Positions 48,903 through 59,460 of a stretch of DNA of 64,000 nt are shown piece by piece. Each line of letters begins with the position of its first letter. Positions within the stretch are counted from its first letter, which is position 1. The DNA is from Oegoconia quadripuncta (Eukaryota; Arthropoda; Insecta; Lepidoptera; Autostichidae), in NCBI GenBank assembly GCA_949316235.1, contig OX438744.1:3038001-3102000 (forward strand), given 5' to 3'. The notes beneath the pieces are model-generated. The model was given only the letters and a program-made list of their open reading frames with translations. It was not told the DNA's origin and did no database searches. The translations under genes were made by a program, and so were the position numbers.

Positions 48903-49168
48903 GACGACCTGTTTGGTGTAGTGGTTAGCAACTCTGACCGCTATACCAAAAGGTTGCGGGTTCGAATCCCGCTAGGGGCATATGTTTGTGTGATGAATAC
49001 GGGCATGTGTACCCGAGTTATGGATGTTTTCATTTATAATAAGTAAAAACAATGTATTTATTTAGTATATCAACCATCTGGTATCCACAACACAAGCCTA
49101 TAGTTGCTTAAAGTGGAATTACATGGCGCTGTGTGTATGTCAAGGATATTTATTATTATTATTAAATC
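48903..49168 (+). mobile_element. SINE family B, full-length (plus)
   Basis: gacgacctgtttggtgtagt, aaaaggttgcgggttcgaat, cccgctaggggcatatg, ccatctggtatccacaacac and tggcgctgtgtgtatgtcaa, ending (TTA)n. Complete copy. Confidence 0.92.
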
Positions 49169-49644
49169 ATTATCTTAAGTTACATCACCAATTCAGGCAT
49201 ATCATACACACACATCACTCACTCAACAATCACCACTCTTACACTAGGGTGTCTGTGATGCGTTATGTTTTATATTATAGTAACGTCTAAACCAACTCAA
49301 TTACTTAATTTTACCTGTATACCGTGGGGAGGAGCCTGCTGACCTGTAATACATGTGTTTCAACCTATCACAGGCATCAGTCTCCCACAATTAAAATGTT
49401 TAAGCTAATTTTAACGTACCTAATATAAGTTGTACGCGTTGTGTGGAGAAATAAATATTGTATTGACGAACTTTACCCCAAATGGGGAGGTAGAGATGTC
49501 CCAATCATGCTTGAAACAACATCCACGGTTCGCCTTTCAAAATATACAGAAATGCACACGTAAATCTATTAAAATGCCTAGGTATTAAATACCACAAATA
49601 TTTGATAATCCTCTTTTACTTAAAATATCTATATATTATTTGAT
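49169..49644. other. no gene seen
   Basis: Holds acacacatcactcactcaac and a possible LINE tail near 49430-49470 (gtggagaaataaatattgta). Not further identified. Confidence 0.35.
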
Positions 49645-49832
49645 CAAATTGGGGACGTCTTAAAGAAAGGCCAAGTCAAGAGTACCCTAAACCGACGAGC
49701 ATGTATGAACAACCTTATGAGAGTGAAGGAAGCAGAAGACGTGTGTCAGGATTGTATCAAGTGGAAGTCTGTGGTCTCTGCCTACCCCTACGGGAAACAG
49801 GCGTGACATTATGTATGTATGTATGTATGTAT
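49645..49832 (+). mobile_element. RTE-like LINE ORF2 C-terminus with (ATGT)n tail, copy 2
   Basis: QIGDVLKKGQVKSTLNRRA, CMNNLMRVKEAEDVCQDC and IKWKSVVSAYPYGKQA, then stop and five or more ATGT units at 49812-49832. A near-identical but shorter version of 31990-32240. Confidence 0.87.
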
Positions 49833-50239
49833 CGTCCCTTTCTTTCAAACTAAGAACGTAATTCAAGAGAGATAAAACACATTTTGACGTGAATAGGTTG
49901 ACGTTTTATTAGATGTGGCGCTTTATGAATAACTGTGTATCAGAGTTTGGTGATTATTAAGTGAATAAAAGTAACAGTACCAATATAATAAATATTTTTA
50001 TTCACTTCACTCACTCACTCAGTATTTTTATTCACTTCAACCAATCCAATATAATAACTACTTCAGTCAGAAACATAATATACACACATCCATCACCAAT
50101 GTGACGCAGACGGTACAAATGGTCTTGAAACAATTTGGAGGAAAATTAAGATTAAACTATTGTAAATTTTATGTTTCTACAGTAATTACCTACAGTCCGT
50201 ATTGTCGGATTGGTTATTTATATATCATCAATAGCCTTA
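49833..50239. other. no gene or recognised repeat seen
   Basis: tatttttattcacttcac is duplicated at about 49990 and 50023. The rest is unremarkable. Confidence 0.35.
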
Positions 50240-50527
50240 TACATCGCAGTTGGGGCACGGCCTCCTCTACCTGGGAGATGGCATGAGTCATAATCCACCA
50301 CGCGGGCAGAGTATGCATTTATGACGGAATAGGGGCCACCTGACAGGCAGCATTTTTAAGCCGTCGGTCACCGGCTTGGCTTTATGACTGCCTCCAATTG
50401 AAAACAATCGAGACAATGTAACGTGCTTACTAGTTGTCACCCATCCAAGTACCGACCGCGACAGACATTGCTTAACTTCGCTAACCGAAAACGAACAGCG
50501 AATGCACTTGCGCCACGAGTGATTCAT
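50240..50527 (-). mobile_element. 5S-rRNA-like SINE (minus), most complete copy
   Basis: The minus strand reads ggcgcaagtgcattcgctgt, ttcggttagcgaagttaagc, aatgtctgtcgcggtcggta and cttggatgggtgacaacta, matching the 3' half of 5S rRNA including its internal control region. A unique body follows: gaggcagtcataaagccaag, gcccgcgtggtggattatga. It defines the family with 13795-14095 and 44250-44510. Confidence 0.75.
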
Positions 50528-50690
50528 ATTGTATCAGTCACCCTTATTCTGAGAAAGAATCACTTGACAAAATAATGTCGAATATTCCGTGATTTGTGAA
50601 GTCCGTAAAGTTAAAGATTGCAGGAATAACTCACATTTATTCGAAGAAAGTAACACTTGGCAAATAATGACGAATTGAAATTGAAGATAA

Positions 50691-50846
50691 TGGTGTCGAT
50701 TCGGATGTACCTACACCAACTAAACTAAACTAAAACCAGTTTTAGAGTGGTGCCGTAGCGACGTATTGTTGCAGGGAGTAAGAGACAGTACTACTTTAAA
50801 ACTGGTTTTAGTTTAGGTTAGTTAGTGTACATCCGAATCGACACCA
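50691..50846. mobile_element. MITE of 156 bp with long inverted arms
   Basis: tggtgtcgattcggatgtac (50691-50710) is exactly complementary to gtacatccgaatcgacacca (50827-50846). The arms continue with actaaactaaaaccagtttt against aaaactggttttagtttagg. The centre is about 50 bases. No obvious target duplication. Superfamily not assigned. Confidence 0.85.
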
Positions 50847-51362
50847 GTGAGTGGACACGTAATTTTTCCCATATTTTGAAAGACATGAGAATCATATTTG
50901 TGAGAGGAGAGACGGAAGGTACCTTTATCAAAACCAATTGAAGATACCTTGACCAGCCTCGCAAGAACCGAAGTGTAAAAACGAACGGAATACACTCGTT
51001 TCTTCATAGAAATGAGAGTTGATTGACTCGGAATGTAGATCTAACTCTGTTAACATCGCAGAGCTGTGTATAGCATAGTAATTGCACCTAATAATTAACG
51101 CGGGTAAAAGTGGTAAAGAAACGCAGAGCCCGCATCGTTCCCACGGTCAAGATCACAACGAGGGAGAGGATCGGGCGATGTAGTGCAATCACCGAGAACG
51201 TTGCTAGTTTAATCATTAGTTCATTTGCAAATGACGGATTTCTCATGTAATATGAACGGTACATTTACGGTGTGAGCTGGTAACGTCTCATTTTACCCGA
51301 CTGAAGAAAAGGAGAAGTCATTGAGAAGCGTGTTGGATTCAGAGCATAGTTCTATAGGTGAT
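50847..51362. other. no gene or recognised repeat seen
   Basis: 51110-51190 is somewhat GC-rich (gaacgttgctag, ggatcgggcgatg). No splice or coding evidence. Confidence 0.35.
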
Positions 51363-51636
51363 AAATAATAAATAAATAAATAAATATCTTTGCACACACA
51401 CACACACACAGCGCCATCCAGTTCCACACTAAGCAACCAGGCCTGTATTATGGAAACCAGATGGCTGATAAACTACACAAATACATTTTGTTTTTAATAA
51501 ATAAATGAAAAACATCCATAACTCTGAAACACATGTATGTATTCACCATACAAACATATGCCCCTAGCGGGATTCGAACCCGCGACCTTTTAGTATAACA
51601 GTCACAATTTTTAACCACTACACCAAACAGGTCGTC
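51363..51636 (-). mobile_element. SINE family B, full-length (minus)
   Basis: (AAAT)n and (CA)n precede gcgccatccagttccacact. Box B appears as cgggattcgaacccgcgacc, and it ends caccaaacaggtcgtc. Confidence 0.9.
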
Positions 51637-52480
51637 TTTAATCTTTAATTGTGTTTTAGTATCATACTAGAATTATATGTTTTTCTGTAACGCTTAGTGT
51701 CTCGATGTAAATTCGCTAGAACTTCTAGAAAATCTTCTTTCTAGGATGCTAGACCTAAAACACGATTAAAGATTGGAACCAATATGAAATCCACCAGCCT
51801 TATATTAATAAAATGCCACGCTGACTGAAGATTTCTCTTCAACTTTACAAGCTTTATGAATTCCCTTCTTATCGCAGAAGAAATTTGATAATAAGAGTAA
51901 CCGCTAAACCGTCTAAAAACTTGTGCCGAGCTACAAATCAACATGAGACCATATACAAGTAAATTCCGTGGCAGTAGTACAGAGGCGACAGAGGCCAATT
52001 TAACCTTATTTGGTGTCTTATATTCTACGAAAGTTTGCATTGAACTTGCGCCGCCATTTCACGCTTTTGACCTCGGTGTTCACGGTTGGTAATACCGCGA
52101 ATATCGCCTTTGTCACTGACGTTGAGAGTTAGTTAGGTGAGCTGGGGGAAAGTGTCTCATTAAGCTGAACTAAACTGAAGACATTTTCTCATTTCATGAC
52201 CATTGTTCGCAAGCCATCAACGAATCATTGTTATCCAATGTTAACAATGATGCTTGGAGTTAGTACACATTGAAGATTAATCTCAGTACACTTGTATAGG
52301 ATTCTACTTGCTTTAGTTTAATAAAAGTTTTTTTTTCCACACAAATATAAGTGTATGTGGGAACGCGCCTGGGTGGTTTTATTTTGAAAACCTAAGTGAG
52401 AGAGGGGTTGCGCTGAAAACCAGCGCTGTCAATTGCCATACGACATATTGGCAGCAAATGCTGACGCCCAATCCTTTTGC
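51637..52480. other. no gene seen
   Basis: A 99-codon minus frame (51741-52040) without family motif. It is AT-rich and probably chance. Confidence 0.35.
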
Positions 52481-52491
52481 CACAAATACAT

Positions 52492-52580
52492 TTAATTATG
52501 CAAAATGTTATACCCACGAAATTTTCTGTATTTGTTGGCAATGAATAATTTTTCTTTCTTTCTTCTTTCTTTCTAAAAGT
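52492..52580 (+). mobile_element. LINE 3'-tail fragment (plus)
   Basis: atttaattatgcaaaatgtt, acccacgaaattttctgtat and tgttggcaatgaataatttt, then (TTTC)n. Reverse-complement partner of 1470-1550. Confidence 0.5.
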
Positions 52581-52681
52581 AAGTAATTTTTGTAGTGTAA
52601 TTTCAAATAATCTTGAAATTCCTGATGTTTTGTAGAATGATAGAGTAGGATAGGCAATGCAACAAAAAGGTTTTCTAACCA

Positions 52682-52760
52682 TTTTTTTTTTTAATGCATA
52701 ACGGGTTGGTAGTTGACCTCAATCACACCTGATGTTAAGTGAAGATGAGGTCGAAGATTC
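52682..52760 (-). mobile_element. SINE family A 3' fragment joined to SINE B
   Basis: T-run, taatgcataacgggttggta, gttgacctcaatcacacctg and aagtgaagatgaggtcgaag, then an abrupt join to SINE B text at about 52762. Confidence 0.8.
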
Positions 52761-52766
52761 TGTAGC

Positions 52767-52958
52767 TTGGATGGTTGATATACTACATAAATACTTTTTT
52801 TTTTGTAAATAAATAGTTATTATAAATGAAAACATCCATAACTCAGGTACACATGTCCGTATTCATCACACAAACATATGCCCCTAGCGGGATTCGAACC
52901 CGCAACCTTTGGGTATAGTAGTCAGAGTTGTTAACCACAACACCAAAAAGGTTGCCAT
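52767..52958 (-). mobile_element. SINE family B lacking its 3' end (minus)
   Basis: Starts in tggttgatatactacataaa and has the complete head, cgggattcgaacccgcaacc and aaccacaacaccaaaaag. The 3' tail is replaced by the SINE A fragment, so the two are a recombined or nested pair. Confidence 0.82.
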
Positions 52959-53239
52959 CTAATGGTCTATGTTTTATTTCTAAATGCCTATAATATATCT
53001 AAAAGCAAGCCACCCGTTTGTTGGAAAACATTATTATTCTATCATTGACAGGTACTCTATCCCTGTGCAAAAAATCATACCCTTTAAGATTATATGAAGT
53101 TAAAAGTGTATTCTTACTGAACTATAGAACAGTAACCTAAGCGTGAATACCAAATGAAAAAGTATCTCAAGTAACAACTTAAGTTTGTCTCAGACTTAAT
53201 TTGTTTGTATCATTTTATAAGTCATATTTATGTGTGAGG

Positions 53240-53495
53240 AAAATATATGGTATCCCAGTGCTGTGTAATAGAACCAACCAGTCTCTTGCCGTGGGTGTCG
53301 TAAAAAGCGACTATGGGACTTTCCATCAAAAGTCATCTTTAGATTTGCACGTTTCAACGGCGGTGGGCTCACCCCCCGTCACGTCTGGTTTCTGTATACT
53401 TCGAAAGGTTAACCAAGCATTAAAGTTTGGAAGACCCAAACGCTCAAGTTTGGGTTACCCCATTTGGGATAAGGCTCGTGACGTTATGTATGTAT
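53240..53495 (+). mobile_element. LINE 3' region with gtgacgttatgtatgta end
   Basis: accagtctcttgccgtgggt, gtcgtaaaaagcgactatgg and gcacgtttcaacggcggtgg, then ccaagcattaaagtttggaa and gtgacgttatgtatgtata. Related to RTE-type tails at 32205 and 49800. The first part matches the minus strand of 59148-59205. Confidence 0.6.
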
Positions 53496-53605
53496 AAATG
53501 TATTCCAAAAAAAAAACAATTACCTACATCAAATGATTATTTATCCCACTGGCAGTTATTATCATTTTGTCCAAATTATTATAAGGAATTGACGACGACG
53601 AGAGA

Positions 53606-53878
53606 ATGACGACTGTATATGTAGAGGCCTTGACCGCTATGTCTAGAGGTCGCGTGTTCGAATCCCGCTAGGAGATTATGTTCGTATGATGAATACGGAA
53701 ATGTATACTCGAGTTACGGATGTTTACATTTATAAAATGTATAAAATTACAAAAAAATACATGTATTCGTGTTGTTTATCAACCGTCTGGTATCGACCGG
53801 TCCATAACCGAAGCCTAGTTGCTGAGTGTGGAACAAGATGGCGTTGTATATAGGTATGTCAAAGAATATATATTATTA
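53606..53878 (+). mobile_element. SINE family B, diverged (plus)
   Basis: gacgactgtatatgtagagg, box B gcgtgttcgaatcccgctag, gatgaatacggaaatgtata and ctggtatcgaccggtccata, then tggaacaagatggcgttgta. More mutated than other copies, with a changed A box. Confidence 0.78.
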
Positions 53879-53889
53879 TATATAATTGT

Positions 53890-53980
53890 CTTGTGTCGTA
53901 GAGATTTCCGTACGACTTGGTTGGATAGGACGTTCATCTTCAGCAGTGGACGTCATGTGGCTGATATGATGATGATGGTT
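53890..53980 (+). mobile_element. RTE-like LINE extreme 3' end
   Basis: The plus frame reads RTTWLDRTFIFSSGRHVAD followed by (GAT)n-like coding, the usual end of a LINE ORF2 in Lepidoptera. Very short. Confidence 0.55.
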
Positions 53981-54540
53981 TTAGAGGTGTTAAAACTTTT
54001 TACAAATGGCGGAAATTTCCAAGACGCAATACAATTCCTTTCATTTCATTGATTTGATATACGAAAAGACTGATATATTTTTAGAATACATCTGTTATTC
54101 GCGCAGGCAATATCCACCAATCTCCTAAGTTCCACTAGAACTTCAATAACGTTCTTTATTTAAAAGAAATTCCAAACTATCACAGAGCAGTCTAAAAAAA
54201 TGCAGACCGGAACGTGAAAATAATGACGTATTAAATACACGGCAATTGTTTTTTTTTTTAATATGTGGGCCACGGCCGGTTTGCGAAATTGTGGAGCAAG
54301 TAGCGCATTCATTACCGTCATCTAGGCGACTTTTACTTTGCGCTCCATTGTCAGCATGCCTATGCTGGTGGTGGAGGAAGGCAAGCGTCACCAAAAATAA
54401 CTGACGGCATAAAATGACCTTGAAGAACAAAAATTCTTTATAAAATAACAGAAACATTGTGAATTGGTATACGAATGATAAGGATTACGTATTAAATAGG
54501 TAAGAACTATAGCAAATTTGGAAAATCAGTAACTAATTCA
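53981..54540. other. no gene seen
   Basis: 54290-54400 (gtggagcaagtagcgcattc, cgctccattgtcagcatgcc) is somewhat GC-rich and unidentified. The remainder is AT-rich. Confidence 0.3.
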
Positions 54541-54797
54541 AAGGGCCTACGTATACGTTTTTTCAATAAGCTTCCTGTCGATATACAAAATCTTCCTTTC
54601 AATAAATTTAATAATACTATAAAACAGAAACTTATTCAGAAATCATTTATAAATTATCAGACTATATATTAAATACCAGCTCGTTCGCATGCGTGGCTAT
54701 TTCACAATTAATGTTGAAATATTATTGTGACTTTTTTAATATAAAAACCTGTTTTTAAAAGAGCAACCCTCGTGTTTCTTGCTTGTTCTTCTCATGG
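54541..54797 (+). mobile_element. LINE D 3' end with ORF2 C-terminus (plus)
   Basis: One frame (about 54545-54668) reads GLRIRFFNKLPVDIQNLPF, NKFNNTIKQKLIQKSFIN, YQTIY and stop, the C-terminal tail of a Jockey-type ORF2. It is followed by agctcgttcgcatgcgtggc, gagcaaccctcgtgtttctt and gcttgttcttctcatggc. The most informative copy of the LINE D family here. Confidence 0.8.
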
Positions 54798-54800
54798 CTC

Positions 54801-55138
54801 AACCGCCTCCGTGGCTCAATGTAAACAACATTGGGTTTACGATTCGGAGGTCGCGGGTTCGATCCCCAGCGGGGTACATGTTTAAGTACTCGGTTTGGTT
54901 GGTGGTAGGGCATTTTAAATGTCCGCCTGGCTAGCTACCACCATCTTATCTAATCTACCGCCAAGTAGCAATGTTAATAGCATTGTTGTGTTCCGATTGT
55001 CAGAGATAAGATAGCCAGTCCCCCAAATGTGTTGGGGTTTCCGGGTCAGTACGCTTCCGCCTTCGACCTCATCTTCACTTAACATCAGGTGTGATTGAGG
55101 TCAAGTACGAACTCGTCGTGCATAAGAAAAAAAAAAAA
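54801..55138 (+). mobile_element. SINE family A, full-length (plus)
   Basis: aaccgcctccgtggctcaat, box B gcgggttcgatccccagc, ggcattttaaatgtccgcct, ttcgacctcatcttcactta and acatcaggtgtgattgaggt, then A-run of 12. It lies immediately after the LINE D tail and faces the partial copy at 55219-55418. Confidence 0.93.
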
Positions 55139-55218
55139 TGGAAAAATTGCCTTTTGAAACAAGCAGTAGCTCAAAAATGTAACACTGACTATTTTAATTG
55201 TACCTTTTGCACCTACAA

Positions 55219-55418
55219 TTTTTTTTTAGCACTTGACCTCAATCACACCTGATTTTAAGTGAAGATGACACCGAAGGTGATAGCGTTCTGACCCGGATAC
55301 CCCATCTTATTTTGGGGGACTGGATATCTTATCTCTGACAACCGGAACTATTAACAGCGCTGTTTGGCGGCAGATTTAGTTAAGATGGTGGTAGCTAGCC
55401 AGGCGGACATTTAAAAAG
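55219..55418 (-). mobile_element. SINE family A without head (minus)
   Basis: T-run, agcacttgacctcaatcaca, gttctgacccggataccccat and ctgtttggcggcagatttag to ccaggcggacatttaaaaag. The tRNA-like head is absent. Confidence 0.85.
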
Positions 55419-55829
55419 CTTTTTTGACCTCGACTGAGCATCGTCTAATTAACTGTGTTGAAAACTAAATATCTAAGCAATGGCTGGACCGATTACCTTC
55501 AAACATGGCTGAGAACGATCTCACAAATCCACATTTCGAAAAACAATCGCCGTTTTAACAATGCCGATAGGGAAAGAGTTCAAATCTTATTCCGGACCTT
55601 TGCGTCGAGGGTAAAAAGAAACAGTTATGGAGCCCATTTGTCGGTCTATTTTTTAAAAGGATGTCGTTACTAAAACGTTGCTTGCTGCGTAAGTGGATAT
55701 TCTACATATGAATACCACGGTCGCAGTTTCGAAACCCAACGAGGAACATTATGATTTGCTTGATCGCAAGCAACAAACCTGCTTGCTGAACTAAACTGAC
55801 TAATAACGATAATATATTTTCTTCGGGCT
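55419..55829. other. no gene seen
   Basis: A 72-codon plus frame (55455-55673) includes KRNSYGAHLSVY. The style is that of a decayed mobile-element protein, but I cannot place it. Confidence 0.3.
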
Positions 55830-55943
55830 GTTCATGGCTGGGTGTGCTGGTTACAACACTGATTTACGGGAGTGAATGCTGGGTATGGCAGAAGAAAAAT
55901 GAAAGTAGAATTAATGCAATGGAAATGAGATCATTGAGAAGTG
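55830..55943 (+). mobile_element. RTE-like LINE ORF2 fragment (plus)
   Basis: TLIYGSECWVWQKKNESRIN followed by AMEMRSLRSV is the YGSE..W block just after the RT domain of RTE-type elements. It joins LINE J3 sequence at 55944. Confidence 0.85.
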
Positions 55944-56118
55944 TACTTCGACCAGCTCCCCAAAATTATAAAATTGTATTAGTTGGTAATACAACTTATT
56001 TACAATTTATTAAAAAAAAGGACAACAATGTACCTGTGGGTTTCTTGCGCCGCTTCTTGTCCCACAGATGATTTCCCTTTCCAAAGCGGTAGTAGCTTGG
56101 ACATACTGACTGACAGAT
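55944..56118 (+). mobile_element. LINE J3 3' tail (plus), copy
   Basis: cttcgaccagctccccaaaa, gggtttcttgcgccgcttct, ccctttccaaagcggtagta and gcttggacatactgactgac correspond to 29268-29440 with high identity. Confidence 0.72.
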
Positions 56119-56119
56119 A

Positions 56120-56350
56120 AACAATGCCTTTTATCCTTCCTCATAATGTGCCCAAACCATGCTAACCTATTACTCCTCAACTTTTCTGTTATTGGCGCCA
56201 CTTTTAGACTTCCTCTGATATACTAATTCCTGATCTTATCCATTCTAGTCACACCACACATCCATCTAAGCATTCTCATCTCTGCCACATGCATTCTACT
56301 TTCATCAGTCTCTTTCATTGCCCAAATTTCAGATCCATACATGGTGACAG
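56120..56350 (-). mobile_element. RTE-like LINE ORF2 fragment (minus)
   Basis: The minus strand encodes MYGSEIWAMKETDESRMHVA, EMRMLRWMCGVTRMDKIRN, a stop, then GSLKVAPITEK and, in another frame, RSNRLAWFGHIMRKDKR. This is the region after RT in an RTE-type ORF2, with at least one stop and one frameshift. It is the same family as 63079-63568. Confidence 0.85.
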
Positions 56351-57691
56351 ATGTAAACAAACGTACATTATATTATATAAAATATTTTGAAGCATTGGGC
56401 GCCCAATATAAACATCTATTTAAGTCATAATTTAAGGAAATTCTCGGTGTTATGCCAGCCATGTTCAAACATACATTTGCGCTCAGTTTGTAACATACTA
56501 ACGCAGAGGTAACACTACAGTTCATTCATTTAATTTACTCCATTTGTCCATGTTGATTATGTTAACTTTGTCAGCTCATTTGCTAACGGAATTGACAGCG
56601 TCATTAAGTAAAATTCGTCCATTTATAGAGTCCCCAACTACCCTCATCGCACAACCGGCTGACTTTGACGGGGGTACCAGGATGGCATGGACGGATTGGT
56701 CAGGTGTCAGCCAATTAACTGATAGGTGCGGTATAAGCCTACGAATAGAACCAATAAGTCACTGGTTTTTGTTAAAGCAGTCAATTTTGGAAATTATTAA
56801 GTATTTTTATGTTTAATTTTAATGTGTGGGAACCGGCAGATAAAGAAAACATTAAAAAGGCGGAGTCGCAGTTGGAAGCGAGTTTTCGACATATACATGC
56901 TAGAAATAAGCTACGAATAAAATTAAGGGAGATGAATAGCTATAAGCTAAGCTACAAGCTGAAGATATAAATTAGCATTTAGAATAAATGATAATGTTTT
57001 AACTTGACATACACAATTTTTCAGAGACAGAGGACAACAGCAGCCATCATCAAACAAAACCTTGCGAAACTAGCCAGGATTAAAATCAGGGGAAGGCCCC
57101 CTTAAGCCTGGCTTGATGCAGCATAACCTTATACTATTCATGCTTAGGTCTAGCTAAAGGTTTCATCGACGTCAGCCAACATACGTTAAGGTAATACTGA
57201 GATTGGAAGGTAGTATAAATTAGCAATTGGAAATGTTGAAAATATTTACTGTTGACAACAATTTTTGATGACAACAAGCACCATCACACAAACCCTTACG
57301 AAACTTTCCAGGATTAAAAGCTGGGATTTTATAACCTCAACAATAGCCTATAGCAAAACCGGTCAAACCCAGACCCGCCAAGGCATCTGAATTTGCCCAC
57401 TTTATTGCCGTGTTCGCCATCGGCCATTTTATGATTAAAAGTGTTTTGGACAGTTCTCGAGTAGCGAGGTACCCTCGAGATTGTTTCCGCCTTAAAAGTT
57501 ATTTTCACCTTACCCGAGATTATGAAAAAGCGAAAAAGAATAAAAAAAAAATATTACCTGTGAAAATCTAGCAAATGTTAAAACTTTGACATTTATGAAA
57601 TATGTCAAAAACATTATCAAATACAACAATTATTTTGCCTTGAATTTTTGAAGACATTTTCCAATTTTTTGAATTTTCGAACTTTTGAACG
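56351..57691. other. 1.3 kb with no gene seen
   Basis: A 90-codon plus frame (56544-56816) includes PADFDGGTRMAWTDWSGV but matches no family that I know. Segments near 57020-57070 and 57270-57320 share a phrase (accttgcgaaactagccagg and cccttacgaaactttccagg), suggesting a decayed duplication. Confidence 0.35.
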
Positions 57692-57805
57692 AACCAACCT
57701 ACCAACCGACCCTACCAAACCTACCAACCGACCCTACCAAACTGACCAACCAACCCTATCAAACCTACCAACTAACCCTACCAAAACCTACCACCAAACC
57801 CTACT
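57692..57805. repeat. CCAACC/CCCTACCAAA-rich minisatellite
   Basis: ccaaccgaccctaccaaacc occurs twice, with further variants to 57805, period about 20-24. It produces a Pro/Thr-rich open frame by composition only. Confidence 0.8.
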
Positions 57806-57949
57806 ATTTAAGGTGGATCCATTAAGCCTCAGACACTTATTTAATTAATGTGAGATCATTATGCCACCGCTTTAGTCTTTTATTTGTTCAAAGGCAAAAA
57901 CATCCCTTGCCAACTCATTGGGGTATTTCTTCAGCCTTTCTTTGTATCT

Positions 57950-58080
57950 TTTTTTTTTTTTTTTTTTTTATTAAAAACTGGTTTCGCGTTTGGCTACAAT
58001 ATCTCACCTGATGGAAAGTGACGATGTAGCCGAAGATGTATCACGCGCACCCAGTAAATGCCTATTCACTCTAGTATCTG
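57950..58080 (-). mobile_element. LINE J2-related 3' end (minus)
   Basis: Long T-run (57950-57969), attaaaaactggtttcgcgt, ctcacctgatggaaagtgac and gatgtagccgaagatgtatc, then acccagtaaatgcctattca. It shares the variant tail aaaactggtttcgcg with 59814-59998. Confidence 0.75.
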
Positions 58081-58267
58081 AGATAATATGACGGTAAATA
58101 TAACGACTCAATACCTAAACAATTTTTGGAGACCTTGGCATCTCCTTCAACGCAATGAAGTTCACAGTGTTAACTTTAATTTACCTAAAACAAGCTACAG
58201 AATGGTTAGGAAACATTTTTATTCTATTACTGATGGGTACTCCATTCTTCTACAAAAAATCAGTAAC

Positions 58268-58597
58268 TTTTTTTTTATGCACGACGGGTTAGTACTTACC
58301 TCCTTCACACCTGATGTTAAGTGAAGATGAGGTCGAAGGTGGAAGCATACTGACCCGGAAACCCCAACACATTTGGGGGACTGGCTATCTTATCTCTGAC
58401 AACCGGAACACGACAATGCTATTAACATTGCTGCTTGGCGGCAGATTTAGATAAGATGGTGGTAGCAGCCAGGCAGATATTTAAAATGCCCTCCCACCAA
58501 CCAAACCGAGTACTTAAACATGTACCCAGCTGGGGATCGAACCCGCGACCTCCGATTCGTAAACTCAATGTTGTTTGCATTGAGCCACGGAGGCCGT
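58268..58597 (-). mobile_element. SINE family A, full-length (minus)
   Basis: T-run, atgcacgacgggttagtact, ctgacccggaaaccccaaca, ccagctggggatcgaacccg and gagccacggaggcc. All blocks are present with a few changes. Confidence 0.9.
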
Positions 58598-59147
58598 CAA
58601 ACTTTAAGATTATAGGAAGCTACACCACAAAAATTACGTATTTTTACTGGACTATAACAATAGTCTCTTTAGAGAAGTACACCTTTGTATATATTTACTG
58701 ACTGTAATCGAATTTCTTGAGCAATAAAGAATAGTTGATTCAACTTTCACATAGTCAAGGTCCGGCCGGTCCATAATCAAAAGGTTCAAGGTGCTGTTAT
58801 CAAACCTAAATACCGATTACTACTGTTTGCTTCAGATTGCCCACTGCTTCCACCTGATTGGTCGGTTTAAAGGCAGGTTTTATAAAGAAAGAACCATTTT
58901 CACAGTAAAATGTTTGTTTAACATGTGGAACTGCAGGCCATGGCCAAAGCATCGTAATTTTGCCTTAAAGTTGTGGCCCCACGTCGCCACAGTTTAAGAA
59001 ATTTGGCCCATCTGGAAAATCTATTAGCCAGCCTTGGCCTATCCTTGGATATATGTCTTTCTTGTGGCGTGATATTCATCTCATTCCAAGGAATTAATGA
59101 GGCTGCTGCGCATCACTGATCATCACTCTCATGCTTAATATCCCTTA
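58598..59147. other. no gene seen
   Basis: A 68-codon plus frame (58791-58997) has no motif. The rest is unremarkable. Confidence 0.35.
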
Positions 59148-59205
59148 GTCACCTCTTACGACACCCACGGGAAAGACGGATTGCGCCTTTACTGTATAAG
59201 GTCGT
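59148..59205 (-). mobile_element. LINE fragment (minus), pair of 53285-53330
   Basis: cttagtcacctcttacgaca and cccacgggaaag form the reverse complement of ccgtgggtgtcgtaaaaagc with the usual variant. Short. Confidence 0.5.
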
Positions 59206-59286
59206 TGACCTTCAGGAAGTTAATTTCAGCTTTACATAACAGTTCGATCAGCAACAAATTATAATTGATTATTATGATCATAATAT

Positions 59287-59388
59287 TTTTTTTTTTTATA
59301 TTTCGGACACTTACACCAATCCTCTAGTCCCAAACTAAGCAAAGCTTGTACTATGGATACTAGATGACGGATAAACATACATAAATAT
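59287..59388 (-). mobile_element. SINE subfamily B2 3' part (minus)
   Basis: T-run, atttcggacacttacaccaa, cctctagtcccaaactaagc and aaagcttgtactatggatac, then gatggataaac-like text. It ends where an oppositely oriented SINE B tail begins. Confidence 0.78.
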
Positions 59389-59460
59389 GCCACCACACAA
59401 GCATATAGTTGTTTACTGTGGAACTAGATGGCGCTGTGTGTATGTCTAAGGATATTATTA
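59389..59460 (+). mobile_element. SINE family B 3' end (plus)
   Basis: ccaccacacaagcatatagt, tgtggaactagatggcgctg and tgtgtatgtctaaggatatt, then (ATT)n. Only the tail is present, joined head-on to a B2 tail. Confidence 0.75.

Noticed and set aside
50420..50527. Possible 5S rRNA gene
   Set aside because: Only part of the 5S sequence is matched, with several changes, and it is joined to a repeated non-5S body. The 5' half and a T-run terminator are lacking.
57692..57805. Telomere-like repeat
   Set aside because: The CCTACC-like phrases do not match the insect telomere unit (TTAGG, CCTAA), and the period is about 20-24 bp.
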